Source: Glaciecola sp. UBA983
GTDB lineage: Bacteria; Pseudomonadota; Gammaproteobacteria; Enterobacterales; Alteromonadaceae
Assembly (NCBI GenBank): GCA_002292215.1
Contig: DBBN01000074.1
Location: 12,432-76,431, forward strand
Direction: 5' to 3'
DNA length: 64,000 nucleotides
Shown piece after piece: positions 56,822 through 64,000 of the stretch; within the stretch, counting starts at the first letter, position 1, and each line of letters opens with the position of its first letter. A model generated the notes under the pieces. The model saw only the letters and a program-made list of their open reading frames with translations, made no database searches and had not been told where the DNA came from. A program made the position numbers and the translations under genes.

Positions 56822-57448
56822 ATGATTGGATTAATTACCGGTACATTATTAGCTAAACAACCTCCTGAGATCATGATCCAAGCCGGTGGTATAGGCTATG
56901 AGATCAGTATGTCGATGCATAGTATCTATGGTTTACCTGCTGAAGGTGAGACGGTCACTGTGTTTACCCATTTTGTGGTGCGAGAAGATGCACAGTTGTT
57001 GTTTGGCTTTATTGAAAAACAAGAGCGCTTAGTTTTCCGTGAATTAATTAAAGCTAATGGCGTAGGACCTAAACTTGCGATTACGATATTATCAGGCATG
57101 AGTGTGCAAGACTTGATCCGTGCCGTAGGTTATGAAGACGTCACTTCATTGGTCAAAATACCCGGAGTGGGAAAAAAGACCGCCGAGCGTTTAGTCGTGG
57201 AGCTTAAAGATAGATTAGCCAAATTAACGTTAAACAATCCTGGCGCAGCAATGAATTTACCGGTATCGGCATCTGCGGAACAAGGCAGTATGTTTATACA
57301 AACCAATGATACGCGCGAAGAAGCATTAAGCGCATTAGTCGCGTTGGGTTACAAACCCCCAGTCGCCAGCAAAATCATTCAGTCAGTGTATCAAGATGAT
57401 ATGACCAGTGAACAACTGATCCGTGAAGCGTTACGAGCTATGGTATAG
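56822..57448 (+). CDS. ruvA: Holliday junction DNA helicase subunit RuvA
   Basis: 208 residues. The OB domain begins MIGLITGTLLAKQPPEIMIQ. Two helix-hairpin-helix motifs (KANGVGPKLAITILSG and VKIPGVGKKTAERLVVELKD) follow. The C-terminal domain III that contacts RuvB is present (REEALSALVALGYKPP). RuvA tetramers hold the four-way junction. GAGAGCACG upstream supplies the ribosome site. ruvB follows after 38 bases. Confidence 0.97.
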   Translation: MIGLITGTLLAKQPPEIMIQAGGIGYEISMSMHSIYGLPAEGETVTVFTHFVVREDAQLLFGFIEKQERLVFRELIKANGVGPKLAITILSGMSVQDLIRAVGYEDVTSLVKIPGVGKKTAERLVVELKDRLAKLTLNNPGAAMNLPVSASAEQGSMFIQTNDTREEALSALVALGYKPPVASKIIQSVYQDDMTSEQLIREALRAMV

Positions 57449-57486
57449 TGTCGTTAAACGGCTATTGATAAAAAATAAGAGTGTGT

Positions 57487-58509
57487 ATGATTGAAGAAGA
57501 TCGTTTGATCCAAGCCACAGTTAGTCGAGATGATGAGGCTGTTGACCGTGCCATTCGTCCTAAGACGTTAGCTGATTACACGGGACAAGATACAGTCTGT
57601 GAGCAAATGTCGATTTTTATCGAGGCGGCGCGAAAGCGAGAAGATGCGCTTGACCATGTATTGATTTTTGGTCCTCCAGGGCTAGGTAAAACGACGTTGG
57701 CCAATATCATTGCCAATGAGATGGATGTGAACATCAAAACCACATCGGGTCCAGTATTAGAAAAAGCCGGTGATTTAGCGGCACTGTTAACCAATTTAGA
57801 AGAAAACGATGTGTTATTTATTGATGAAATACATCGTTTAAGCCCCGTAGTTGAAGAAATCCTCTATCCTGCAATGGAAGATTACCAAATTGATATTATG
57901 ATTGGCGAGGGGCCCGCTGCGCGTTCAATTAAACTCGACTTAGCCCCTTTTACATTAGTAGGAGCAACAACTCGCGCCGGTTCATTGACATCGCCATTAC
58001 GTGACCGCTTTGGCATAGTACAGCGTTTAGAGTTCTATAATATTACCGATTTGACGGATATTATTATGCGTTCTGCTAAATACTTGAACGTCGAAATGGT
58101 ACAAGAAGGTGCATTAGAAATTGCTAAGCGAGCGCGTGGGACACCGCGTATTGCTAATCGATTATTACGCAGAGTTAGAGATTACGCCGAAATTAAATCG
58201 GATGGTCGTGTTGATGAAATTACCGCCGGTTTAGCATTAGATATGTTAGATGTTGATAAAGTAGGCTTTGACTTTATGGATCGAAAATTACTCGATGCGA
58301 TTATTGATAAGTTTGATGGTGGACCGGTTGGATTAGATAATTTGGCGGCAGCGATTGGCGAAGAAAAAGAAACCATTGAAGATGTGATTGAACCGTTTTT
58401 GATCCAACAAGGTTTTTTACAGCGTACGCCTCGCGGACGTATTGCATCAGCTCGAGCCTATGAACACTTAGGTTTTCAGCCAAAAAAAGCCCACAATGAA
58501 GTGGGCTAA
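57487..58509 (+). CDS. ruvB: Holliday junction DNA helicase subunit RuvB
   Basis: 340 residues. Walker [19 protein letters not shown] is near residue 60 and Walker [11 protein letters not shown] near 110. Sensor 1 is [20 protein letters not shown], and the winged-helix C-terminus has [16 protein letters not shown]. RuvB is the branch-migration motor. ATG at 57487 matches the E. coli start (MIE-DRLI) and has AAGAG 5 bases upstream; a GTG two codons earlier is open. The last codons lie in a hairpin whose T-tract faces the minus strand. Confidence 0.97.
   Translation: MIEEDRLIQATVSRDDEAVDRAIRPKTLADYTGQDTVCEQMSIFIEAARKREDALDHVLIFGPPGLGKTTLANIIANEMDVNIKTTSGPVLEKAGDLAALLTNLEENDVLFIDEIHRLSPVVEEILYPAMEDYQIDIMIGEGPAARSIKLDLAPFTLVGATTRAGSLTSPLRDRFGIVQRLEFYNITDLTDIIMRSAKYLNVEMVQEGALEIAKRARGTPRIANRLLRRVRDYAEIKSDGRVDEITAGLALDMLDVDKVGFDFMDRKLLDAIIDKFDGGPVGLDNLAAAIGEEKETIEDVIEPFLIQQGFLQRTPRGRIASARAYEHLGFQPKKAHNEVG
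58482..58507 (-). terminator. Antisense-oriented terminator-like hairpin at the ruvB 3' end
   Basis: AGCCCAC / GTGGGCT encloses a 6-base loop. The run of seven A before it reads as T7 only on the minus strand. It overlaps the last codons of ruvB. There is no minus-strand gene here that needs a terminator. Confidence 0.5.
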
Positions 58510-58634
58510 AAGTTATAAAATAACTACTAAAAGGAATACAAATTGAACAAACACTCAATCTATGTACAGTATTTTACTGCGATTGAGAATTTATTCAATT
58601 GAATTAATTTGCACTAATAGGATTAGTTTTTCTA

Positions 58635-59045
58635 ATGGATGATTTGTCATTGAAACCTTTGCCAATTCGTATATATTACGAGGATACTGATGCCGGTGGT
58701 ATTGTGTATTATGCTAATTATTTAAAGTTTTTTGAACGAGCTCGGACAGAATGGTTGCGTGAGTTAGGTTTTTCTCAACACGCATTACTTGAGCATGGAA
58801 TTGCGTTTGTCGTGCGTCATGTTGATATGCATTATCATATGCCAGCGCAATTTGATGATGAAATCTCTGTTTATAGTAACTTGAGTGAACTAAAAAAAGC
58901 CTCGATGGTCTTTACACAAACTGTTAAAAAACAAGACAGCGTCTTAGTTTCAGCTACGATTCAGGTAGCGTGCGTCAAACTTGCACACATGAAACCTTGC
59001 GCTATCCCCAAAGATATTTATAAGGAATGTATACGTGTCGCATGA
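58635..59045 (+). CDS. ybgC: Tol-Pal system-associated acyl-CoA thioesterase YbgC
   Basis: 136 residues with the hot-dog fold. [20 protein letters not shown] near residue 12 holds the catalytic Asp of the 4-hydroxybenzoyl-CoA thioesterase family, followed by [16 protein letters not shown]. coli YbgC hydrolyses acyl-CoAs and associates with phospholipid synthesis enzymes. It is the first gene of the tol-pal operon and overlaps tolQ by 11 bases. No normally spaced Shine-Dalgarno is seen; AGGA is 12 bases upstream, inside a small hairpin. Confidence 0.95.
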   Translation: MDDLSLKPLPIRIYYEDTDAGGIVYYANYLKFFERARTEWLRELGFSQHALLEHGIAFVVRHVDMHYHMPAQFDDEISVYSNLSELKKASMVFTQTVKKQDSVLVSATIQVACVKLAHMKPCAIPKDIYKECIRVA

Positions 59046-59712
59046 TATGTCATTTATAGGCTTGTTTTTACAAGCAAGTTTAGTCGTTAAATTAGTCATG
59101 ATTTTATTGTTAGCTGCGTCTATTGTCTCTTGGGCGTTTATTGTGCAACGGACCCGAGCACTTAATTCAGCTAAAGCCACTTTATTGCAGTTTGAAGAGC
59201 AATTTTGGTCTGGCACAGATTTAAATAAATTATTTCAAGAACTCAGTGCACAAGCCCGAGTTAGTGGTATTCATAGTATTTTTGTGGCAGGTTTTCGTGA
59301 ATTTGTCCGCTTGCGTAAATCTGAAGCGCAAGGGGATATTGTCGTTGAAGGTAGTAGCCGAGCAATGCGGGTTGCCTTATCTAGAGAAGTGGATAGTCTC
59401 GAATCTAAATTGCCGTTTTTAGCGACGGTCGGTTCTATTTCTCCGTATATCGGATTATTCGGTACGGTATGGGGCATTATGAATGCGTTTATTGCTTTAG
59501 GCCAAGTGCAACAAGCAACATTGGCGATGGTGGCACCCGGTATTGCTGAAGCCCTTATTGCTACAGCGATAGGATTATTCGCAGCGATCCCAGCGGTCAT
59601 TGCCTATAACCGCTTTAGTCATCAAGTTGAAAAAATTGAAAATGGGTACATCAACTTTATGGAAGAGTTTGCTGCAATATTGCAACGTCAAGCGATTACA
59701 AAAGAGTCTTAA
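59035..59712 (+). CDS. tolQ: Tol-Pal system protein TolQ
   Basis: 225 residues, with membrane segments near residues 15-35, 132-155 and 168-190. [20 protein letters not shown] followed by [11 protein letters not shown] is the MotA/TolQ/ExbB signature. TolQ and TolR form the proton-driven motor that energises TolA. The start is GTG at 59035 with AAGGAA 8 bases upstream, inside ybgC; an ATG four codons later is the alternative. Confidence 0.97.
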   Translation: MSHDMSFIGLFLQASLVVKLVMILLLAASIVSWAFIVQRTRALNSAKATLLQFEEQFWSGTDLNKLFQELSAQARVSGIHSIFVAGFREFVRLRKSEAQGDIVVEGSSRAMRVALSREVDSLESKLPFLATVGSISPYIGLFGTVWGIMNAFIALGQVQQATLAMVAPGIAEALIATAIGLFAAIPAVIAYNRFSHQVEKIENGYINFMEEFAAILQRQAITKES

Positions 59713-59714
59713 GC

Positions 59715-60146
59715 ATGTATCAACGTAAAAGACGTAAGCCTGTTTCTGAAATTAATGTCGTCCCTTATATTGATGTGATGCTGGTGCTGTTGATTATTTT
59801 TATGGTGACAGCACCGTTGGTTACTCAAGGGGTCAAAGTGGACTTGCCACAAGCGGATGCTCAACCGATTGAGCAAGAAGAGATCCCGCCATTAATTGCA
59901 TCGATGGATAAAAGTGGTCTGTATTATCTTAATATCGGGGATACACCCAAACAGGCATTAACACGCCCGGATATTCAAGCATTAGTGCAAGCGGAGATGG
60001 CAAATAATCCAACCCGTCCGGTAGTGATTAAGGCGGATGGGGCGGTATCCTATAACCAAATTATCCAACTGATGGTTATATTGCAAAACGCGGGTGTACC
60101 GTCAGTCGGGTTAATGACCGAGCCTTCTGCCGAGCCAAAATCATAA
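59715..60146 (+). CDS. tolR: Tol-Pal system protein TolR
   Basis: 143 residues. The N-terminal membrane segment VVPYIDVMLVLLIIFMVTAP carries the essential aspartate of the ExbD/TolR family (YIDVML). The periplasmic domain ends in VMTEPS-like LMTEPSAE. It starts 2 bases after tolQ and is followed 2 bases later by tolA. Confidence 0.97.
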   Translation: MYQRKRRKPVSEINVVPYIDVMLVLLIIFMVTAPLVTQGVKVDLPQADAQPIEQEEIPPLIASMDKSGLYYLNIGDTPKQALTRPDIQALVQAEMANNPTRPVVIKADGAVSYNQIIQLMVILQNAGVPSVGLMTEPSAEPKS

Positions 60147-60148
60147 CG

Positions 60149-60997
60149 ATGAAGATATTTCTGCACTCGCTATGGCGACGCTTTGTTGAATCAGAGTTTG
60201 CGCTATCCATTACATTTCATGCTTTGTTATTGGCAGGGTTAGTCGTAAGTGTCAGTATTACTCCGCCACAGCAATTAACAATGGATATGACGCCGTTAAC
60301 CGAGCAAATGCCGGTAATTAATGCGACTTTCATTGATCCTGCTGTCACCCAAGCTAAGTTTGACGAAGCCCGTGCTCGTGAGCAGCAAGTGCTACGTGAA
60401 CAGCGCGACGCCGCTAAACGAAAAGCTGACGCAGAGCGAAAAAAACGTGAGGTAGCAGCCAAACGCTTAGCGGATAAACGTGCCGCAGAGAAAAAGAAAC
60501 AGCAAGAACAAGACCAAGCGCAGCGTGAGCAACGTGAGCTTGAGCGCAAAGCACAAGAAGCGATTGCAAAAAAAGACGCACAAGCCAAAAAAGTAGAGGC
60601 TGAGCGTGTCGAAAAATTAAAACGTGACGCTGAGGTGCAAGCTAAACGAGATAAACAGCAGCGCGAATTAGAAGAACAATTAGCCCAAGAGCAAGCCCAA
60701 ATTGAAGCACAAGAAACGCAACGGGTCATGTCCGAAAAGCAACGCTATAGCGTGTTAATCAAATCGACAATCCAGCGCAACTTAATTACGAATGAGGCAT
60801 TTAAAGGAAAAAAATGTCAGTTAAACATACGCTTAGGGATTGGTGGAGTGGTATTGAAAGTGGACAAGATAGCGGGTGATGAGGCATTATGTCGAGCTGC
60901 GATCAGCGCTGTATATAAACCGTCTCAATTACCGGTTTCGCGAGATCCAAAAGTATTTGCCCAATTACGAGACATTAATTTAACGGTTGAACAATGA
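60149..60997 (+). CDS. tolA: Tol-Pal system protein TolA
   Basis: 282 residues, shorter than E. coli TolA. One membrane segment lies at about residues 18-40. A long Lys/Glu/Ala/Gln/Arg-rich helical stretch covers about 70-200. The C-terminal globular domain has [20 protein letters not shown], the usual TolA-III pattern with its first cysteine and a second in [12 protein letters not shown]. TolA spans the periplasm from TolQR to Pal. Its stop overlaps the tolB start by 4 bases (ATGA). Confidence 0.95.
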   Translation: MKIFLHSLWRRFVESEFALSITFHALLLAGLVVSVSITPPQQLTMDMTPLTEQMPVINATFIDPAVTQAKFDEARAREQQVLREQRDAAKRKADAERKKREVAAKRLADKRAAEKKKQQEQDQAQREQRELERKAQEAIAKKDAQAKKVEAERVEKLKRDAEVQAKRDKQQRELEEQLAQEQAQIEAQETQRVMSEKQRYSVLIKSTIQRNLITNEAFKGKKCQLNIRLGIGGVVLKVDKIAGDEALCRAAISAVYKPSQLPVSRDPKVFAQLRDINLTVEQ

Positions 60998-62361
60998 AAA
61001 AACTCTTAGCATCCAGTATCTTCTTTTTTGCTTATCTAGCGATGAGTGTGTCCAGCAGTGCGTATGCGCAGTTAAATATTGTCATTACTGAAGGTGTGGA
61101 TAATGCCACGCCTATTGCAGTGGTGCCATTTGGCTGGGAAGGCGAAGGCATGCTGCCGGGTGCTATTTCGGATGTCATTAATCATGATTTGCGTCGAAGT
61201 GGACGTTTTAATCCAATGACGATGTCTAAGATGCCGCAGTTTCCACGTGATATCAGTGCGGTTAATTATCAGCAATGGGTCGATAAAGGAATCAATACCA
61301 TTGTGGTTGGGAAGGTTAAAGACCTAGGAAATGATCGCTATCAAATTGATTTTCAACTGATTGATACCCTTGCAGGAAGTCAGTTAGCCGATGCGCCACA
61401 AGTACTGCAAAATGGTCAGTTAGTCGCAGGTCAGTCGCAATTAATTGCGGGTCGAACGTTAACCGTTACAGGTCAAGATTTTCGTCAATTTGCGCATCGT
61501 ATTTCAGATATTGTTTATGAAAAATTAACCGGGCAAAAAGGAGCGTTTTTAACTCGCATTGCATATGTAGTGGTGCGCGATACCAAAACAGTTGCTCGTC
61601 CTTACCAGTTAGTTATTGCCGATTATGATGGTGAAAATGAATTGGCATTATTGTCGTCAAAAGAGCCGTTAATGTCACCGTCATGGTCACCAGATGGTAA
61701 TAAATTAGCCTATGTCTCGTTTGAAAGCGGTAAGCCGCAAATATTCATTCAAGATATTTATACAATGAGTCGAATTAAATTGACTGATTTTCCTGGGATT
61801 AATGGAGCGCCAAATTTTTCTCCAGATGGCAAACAAATAGCAATGGTGTTATCCAAAGATGGTAATCCAGACATTTATATTATGGAGATTGCCACGCGAA
61901 AACTGACTCGTATTACGCGTCATCGAGCCATCGATACCGAGCCATCTTGGGCGCCAAACGGAAAAGAATTGATATTTAGTTCAGAGAGGGGTGGTAAACC
62001 TCAGATTTATAGAGTAAATTTAAGTAATAAGCGGATAAAACGCTTAACTTTTGAAGGCGATATGAACCTCGGTGGTACAATTACTCCTGATGGTTCTGAA
62101 TTAGTGATAGTCAACCGCACTAACGGTAACTACCATATCGCCCGACAAAATTTAGCTGATGGTGCTATGCAAGTATTAACGACGACCTTTTTGGATGAGT
62201 CGCCTAGCATCGCTCCAAACGGCAGTATGATTATATACAGTACACTCCATGAAGGGACACAAGTGTTATCATTAGTATCTCTTGATGGTCGATTTAAGGC
62301 TAGATTACCAGGTGTAGCGGGGCAGATTAAAGCGCCTAGCTGGTCACCATTTTTACGTTAA
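60994..62361 (+). CDS. tolB: Tol-Pal system periplasmic beta-propeller TolB
   Basis: 455 residues. The signal peptide ends at AYAQ ([11 protein letters not shown]). The N-terminal domain contains [21 protein letters not shown] six-bladed beta-propeller follows with repeated [20 protein letters not shown]-type blades. TolB binds Pal and TolA during outer membrane constriction. It overlaps tolA by 4 bases and precedes pal by 28. Confidence 0.97.
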   Translation: MKKLLASSIFFFAYLAMSVSSSAYAQLNIVITEGVDNATPIAVVPFGWEGEGMLPGAISDVINHDLRRSGRFNPMTMSKMPQFPRDISAVNYQQWVDKGINTIVVGKVKDLGNDRYQIDFQLIDTLAGSQLADAPQVLQNGQLVAGQSQLIAGRTLTVTGQDFRQFAHRISDIVYEKLTGQKGAFLTRIAYVVVRDTKTVARPYQLVIADYDGENELALLSSKEPLMSPSWSPDGNKLAYVSFESGKPQIFIQDIYTMSRIKLTDFPGINGAPNFSPDGKQIAMVLSKDGNPDIYIMEIATRKLTRITRHRAIDTEPSWAPNGKELIFSSERGGKPQIYRVNLSNKRIKRLTFEGDMNLGGTITPDGSELVIVNRTNGNYHIARQNLADGAMQVLTTTFLDESPSIAPNGSMIIYSTLHEGTQVLSLVSLDGRFKARLPGVAGQIKAPSWSPFLR

Positions 62362-62389
62362 GACATACTTTTTATAACAAGGAAAATTC

Positions 62390-62956
62390 ATGAAAACTTC
62401 TACTTCACTTCGTTCTTTACTAATTGCTGTGCCAGTTATGACATTAATGGCATGTTCTTCAGGTCCATCTGAAACTGAACTTGCAGCTGAACGTAACCGT
62501 GTAGCAGCAGAGCAAGCCGCAGCACAACAAGCGGCGCAACAAGCTAATCAAGAACAAGTTCGTATGGAAGCTGCTCAACGCTTACAACAAGCCCAAGAAA
62601 TGGCACAACAAGAACGTGATTCTTTAGTGTCTATGCAAACCATATATTTTGACTTTGACCGTTCTACGATTAAGTCTGATTTTTATAGTGTACTTGACCA
62701 ACATGCGACATTTTTAGTTAAGAATTCAGCACAAACGGTCGTTATAGAAGGACATACTGATAGTCGTGGTACACCTGAGTATAATATTGCGTTAGGTGAG
62801 CGTCGTGCCCAGGCTGTTGAAACTTACTTATTAAATGCAGGTGTGTCTGCAGCGCAAATTTCAGTGGTTTCTTTTGGCGAAGAAAAGCCTGCAGTAGCAG
62901 GTACTTCTGAATACGCATTTGCACAAAGCAGACGTGCAGTGGTGGTTTACAAATAA
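62390..62956 (+). CDS. pal: Peptidoglycan-associated lipoprotein Pal
   Basis: 188 residues. The lipoprotein signal has lipobox LMAC (VPVMTLMACSSGPSET). An Ala/Gln-rich linker with coiled-coil character covers about residues 28-75. The OmpA-like domain has IYFDFDRSTIKSDFYSVLD and VIEGHTDSRGTPEYNIALGE, the peptidoglycan-binding motif. Pal tethers the outer membrane to peptidoglycan. AAGGAAA precedes the ATG by 8 bases. Confidence 0.97.
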   Translation: MKTSTSLRSLLIAVPVMTLMACSSGPSETELAAERNRVAAEQAAAQQAAQQANQEQVRMEAAQRLQQAQEMAQQERDSLVSMQTIYFDFDRSTIKSDFYSVLDQHATFLVKNSAQTVVIEGHTDSRGTPEYNIALGERRAQAVETYLLNAGVSAAQISVVSFGEEKPAVAGTSEYAFAQSRRAVVVYK

Positions 62957-62958
62957 TT

Positions 62959-63798
62959 ATGAAAACGTTTACGAAATCATTGAGTTGTGCCATGGTTGGC
63001 GCTTCTTTGTTGTTGGTATCGGGTGCACAGGCGGCGCAAGCGCCTGTGTATAATTTGAGTAACGAAAGTGTTGCAGAAAAATTAGCTAACCTTGAGCGAG
63101 TCGTGAATTCACGTACTCGCAATCAACAACGAGTTCAAGACCAGATTGATGGAATGCAATCTGAGATTAGTGAAATTCGTGGTCGAATTGAAGAGCAAAA
63201 TTATCAAATTGAGAAAATTTTGCAACGTCAACGTGAGCTGCTGCTTGCGTTTGACATTCAATCACAACAGTTACAAGAAGCGTCAGAGTTATCTAACGAT
63301 GAGTTGGCTAAACGATCTTTGGTAACCGGGCGTGCAACGAATACCAATGCGGTTGCTGCTGGCTTACCGGCGTCAAATAAGGCAGTGTCAACCGTTATTA
63401 GTTCGACGCCAAGCGTAGCGACAGGAAATGACGAAGCGGCTTACAAAGCGGCAGTGGATTTGATCCTTAAACAACGTGATACCAAAGCCGCTATCCCTGC
63501 ATTAGAAGAGTTTGTAACAACCTATCCTCAGTCGAAGTTTACATCGAATGCGCATTATTGGTTAGGGCAAATTTTTTATAATGAACAAAACTGGGAACAA
63601 GCACGTGTTCAATTTGACACGTTGTACACGCAATATCCAAATTCTAGTAAAGTACCAGACGCAACCCTTAAACTTGGCATAATTGCTAAAAATTTAAGTG
63701 ATAGAGTGAAAGCACGAGAGTATTTTGAAAGTGTGGTCGCGAATCATGCCAACACAACCTCTGCAAAGCTTGCTCAAGAACAAATTAACCTGCTGTAA
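62959..63798 (+). CDS. cpoB: Cell division coordinator CpoB (YbgF)
   Basis: 279 residues. The signal peptide (GASLLLVSGAQAAQA) is followed by a trimerising coiled coil at about residues 30-95 (LANLERVVNSRTRNQQRVQD). TPR repeats at the C-terminus include HYWLGQIFYNEQNWEQARVQ. CpoB links Tol-Pal to peptidoglycan synthesis at the septum. It starts 2 bases after pal; its stop codon lies in the loop of the operon terminator. Confidence 0.95.
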   Translation: MKTFTKSLSCAMVGASLLLVSGAQAAQAPVYNLSNESVAEKLANLERVVNSRTRNQQRVQDQIDGMQSEISEIRGRIEEQNYQIEKILQRQRELLLAFDIQSQQLQEASELSNDELAKRSLVTGRATNTNAVAAGLPASNKAVSTVISSTPSVATGNDEAAYKAAVDLILKQRDTKAAIPALEEFVTTYPQSKFTSNAHYWLGQIFYNEQNWEQARVQFDTLYTQYPNSSKVPDATLKLGIIAKNLSDRVKAREYFESVVANHANTTSAKLAQEQINLL

Positions 63799-63820
63799 TT
63801 TTCAGCAGGTTCTTTCTTTT
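63787..63820 (+). terminator. Terminator of the tol-pal operon
   Basis: Stem AACCTGCTG / CAGCAGGTT with a 7-base loop that contains the cpoB stop codon, followed by CTTTCTTTT. It separates the operon from the tRNA unit. Confidence 0.9.
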
Positions 63821-63906
63821 AAAATTTCTATATAGTATCAAAAATAGTCATTTCAGCACGTTTCTTCAACGAAATTAGTTTTTTTAAATTAATTTGAGAA
63901 ATAGGG

Positions 63907-63934
63907 TTGATTAACCCTGATAATTGAGTATTAT
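63907..63934 (+). promoter_or_regulatory. Promoter of the tRNA unit
   Basis: TTGATT, a 16-base spacer and TATTAT are followed by a GC-rich discriminator (GCGCCC), the stable-RNA pattern. The -35 lies within a small palindrome, AGGGTTGATTAACCCT (63903-63918). Confidence 0.65.
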
Positions 63935-63974
63935 ATGCGCCCTGTTACCAAGCAAGGCAACAGATTGAAGATTA

Positions 63975-64000
63975 GGGTCGTTAGCTCAGCTGGTAGAGCA
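63975..64000 (+). tRNA. tRNA-Lys, 5' part (continues past the window)
   Basis: The last 26 bases begin GGGTCGTTAGCTCAGCTGG and continue TAGAGCA. They form the acceptor 5' strand and D-arm, and differ from E. coli tRNA-Lys at one position. A tRNA-Lys gene after cpoB is the common arrangement in gammaproteobacteria. The anticodon is outside the window, so the identity rests on the D-arm half and context. Confidence 0.82.

Noticed and set aside
60217-60729. 170-codon minus-strand open frame opposite tolA
   Set aside because: Ser/Ala/Cys/Arg-rich product explained as the complement of the Lys/Glu/Ala/Gln repeats in TolA.
1-64000. CRISPR arrays, IS elements, prophage genes, rRNA operons, toxin-antitoxin or defence islands
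   Set aside because: No regularly spaced direct repeats, transposase, integrase, terminal inverted repeats or rRNA sequence were seen; gene content is core-type throughout.

Overview
The window is a 64 kb piece of gammaproteobacterial chromosome with low-to-moderate GC. It most resembles marine Alteromonadales (Shewanella/Alteromonas-like). This rests on inference from gene content and order: a fadIJ operon, a MoxR/Bat operon, rpsP-rimM-trmD-rplS next to ffh and ypjD, aroF-tyrA beside a convergent pheA, aspS-nudB-ruvCAB, then ybgC-tolQRAB-pal-cpoB followed by a tRNA-Lys. No rRNA, phage, IS element, integron or CRISPR array was seen; this is dense core-type chromosome.

Layout. 1-6.1 kb: the N-terminal end of asparagine synthetase B, an M28 lipoprotein peptidase, a DUF3025 protein, a YIP1 membrane protein and a NatAB-type ABC exporter. 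6.1-11.7 kb: a minus-strand sulfate assimilation operon, cysD-cysC-cysQ-cysN plus an SLC13/TrkA-C permease. 11.9-16.7 kb: putP, an ECF sigma/DUF3379 pair and a DUF885 lipoprotein. 16.7-24.0 kb: a six-gene minus-strand operon, moxR-DUF58-DUF4381-batA-batB/C-batD. 24.2-27.7 kb: fadI-fadJ behind a FadR-like palindrome. 27.8-33.7 kb: an M16 peptidase whose reading frame has no ordinary start codon, sixA, a small protein, a CNNM/CorC protein and ypjD. 33.9-37.5 kb: ffh and the rpsP operon. 37.6-42.5 kb: aroF-tyrA behind a TyrR-like box, convergent pheA, a two-receiver response regulator and yciH. 42.7-48.9 kb: a Fur-type iron block, fbpABC on the plus strand and a convergent TonB-dependent receptor, each with a 7-1-7 Fur-like site. 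48.9-53.9 kb: a GGDEF-EAL protein and a GlrK/GlrR-type two-component system. 54.0-58.5 kb: aspS, nudB, ruvC, ruvA, ruvB. 58.6-64 kb: the Tol-Pal operon and the 5' part of a tRNA-Lys.

How the parts fit. Many genes overlap by 1-11 bp or sit within a few bases of each other, so translational coupling is likely in the cys, bat, fad, rimM-trmD, glr, ruv and tol groups. Regulation can be read at several points: Fur boxes on the iron genes, TyrR on aroF, FadR on fadIJ, and perfect or near-perfect hairpin terminators between convergent units.

No clearly new multi-gene system is visible. The most unusual signals are local: (i) the M16 peptidase frame that appears to need an AUU-type start or carries an early in-frame stop; (ii) the pheA 5' region, with a terminator-like hairpin, a perfect Shine-Dalgarno and a Met-Phe-stop minigene; (iii) the ECF sigma gene starting four bases after a perfect 17-bp hairpin; (iv) a terminator pattern embedded in the aspS promoter; (v) a near-perfect 27-bp palindrome ahead of natAB; and (vi) a pseudo-receiver fused to an intact receiver beside pheA.
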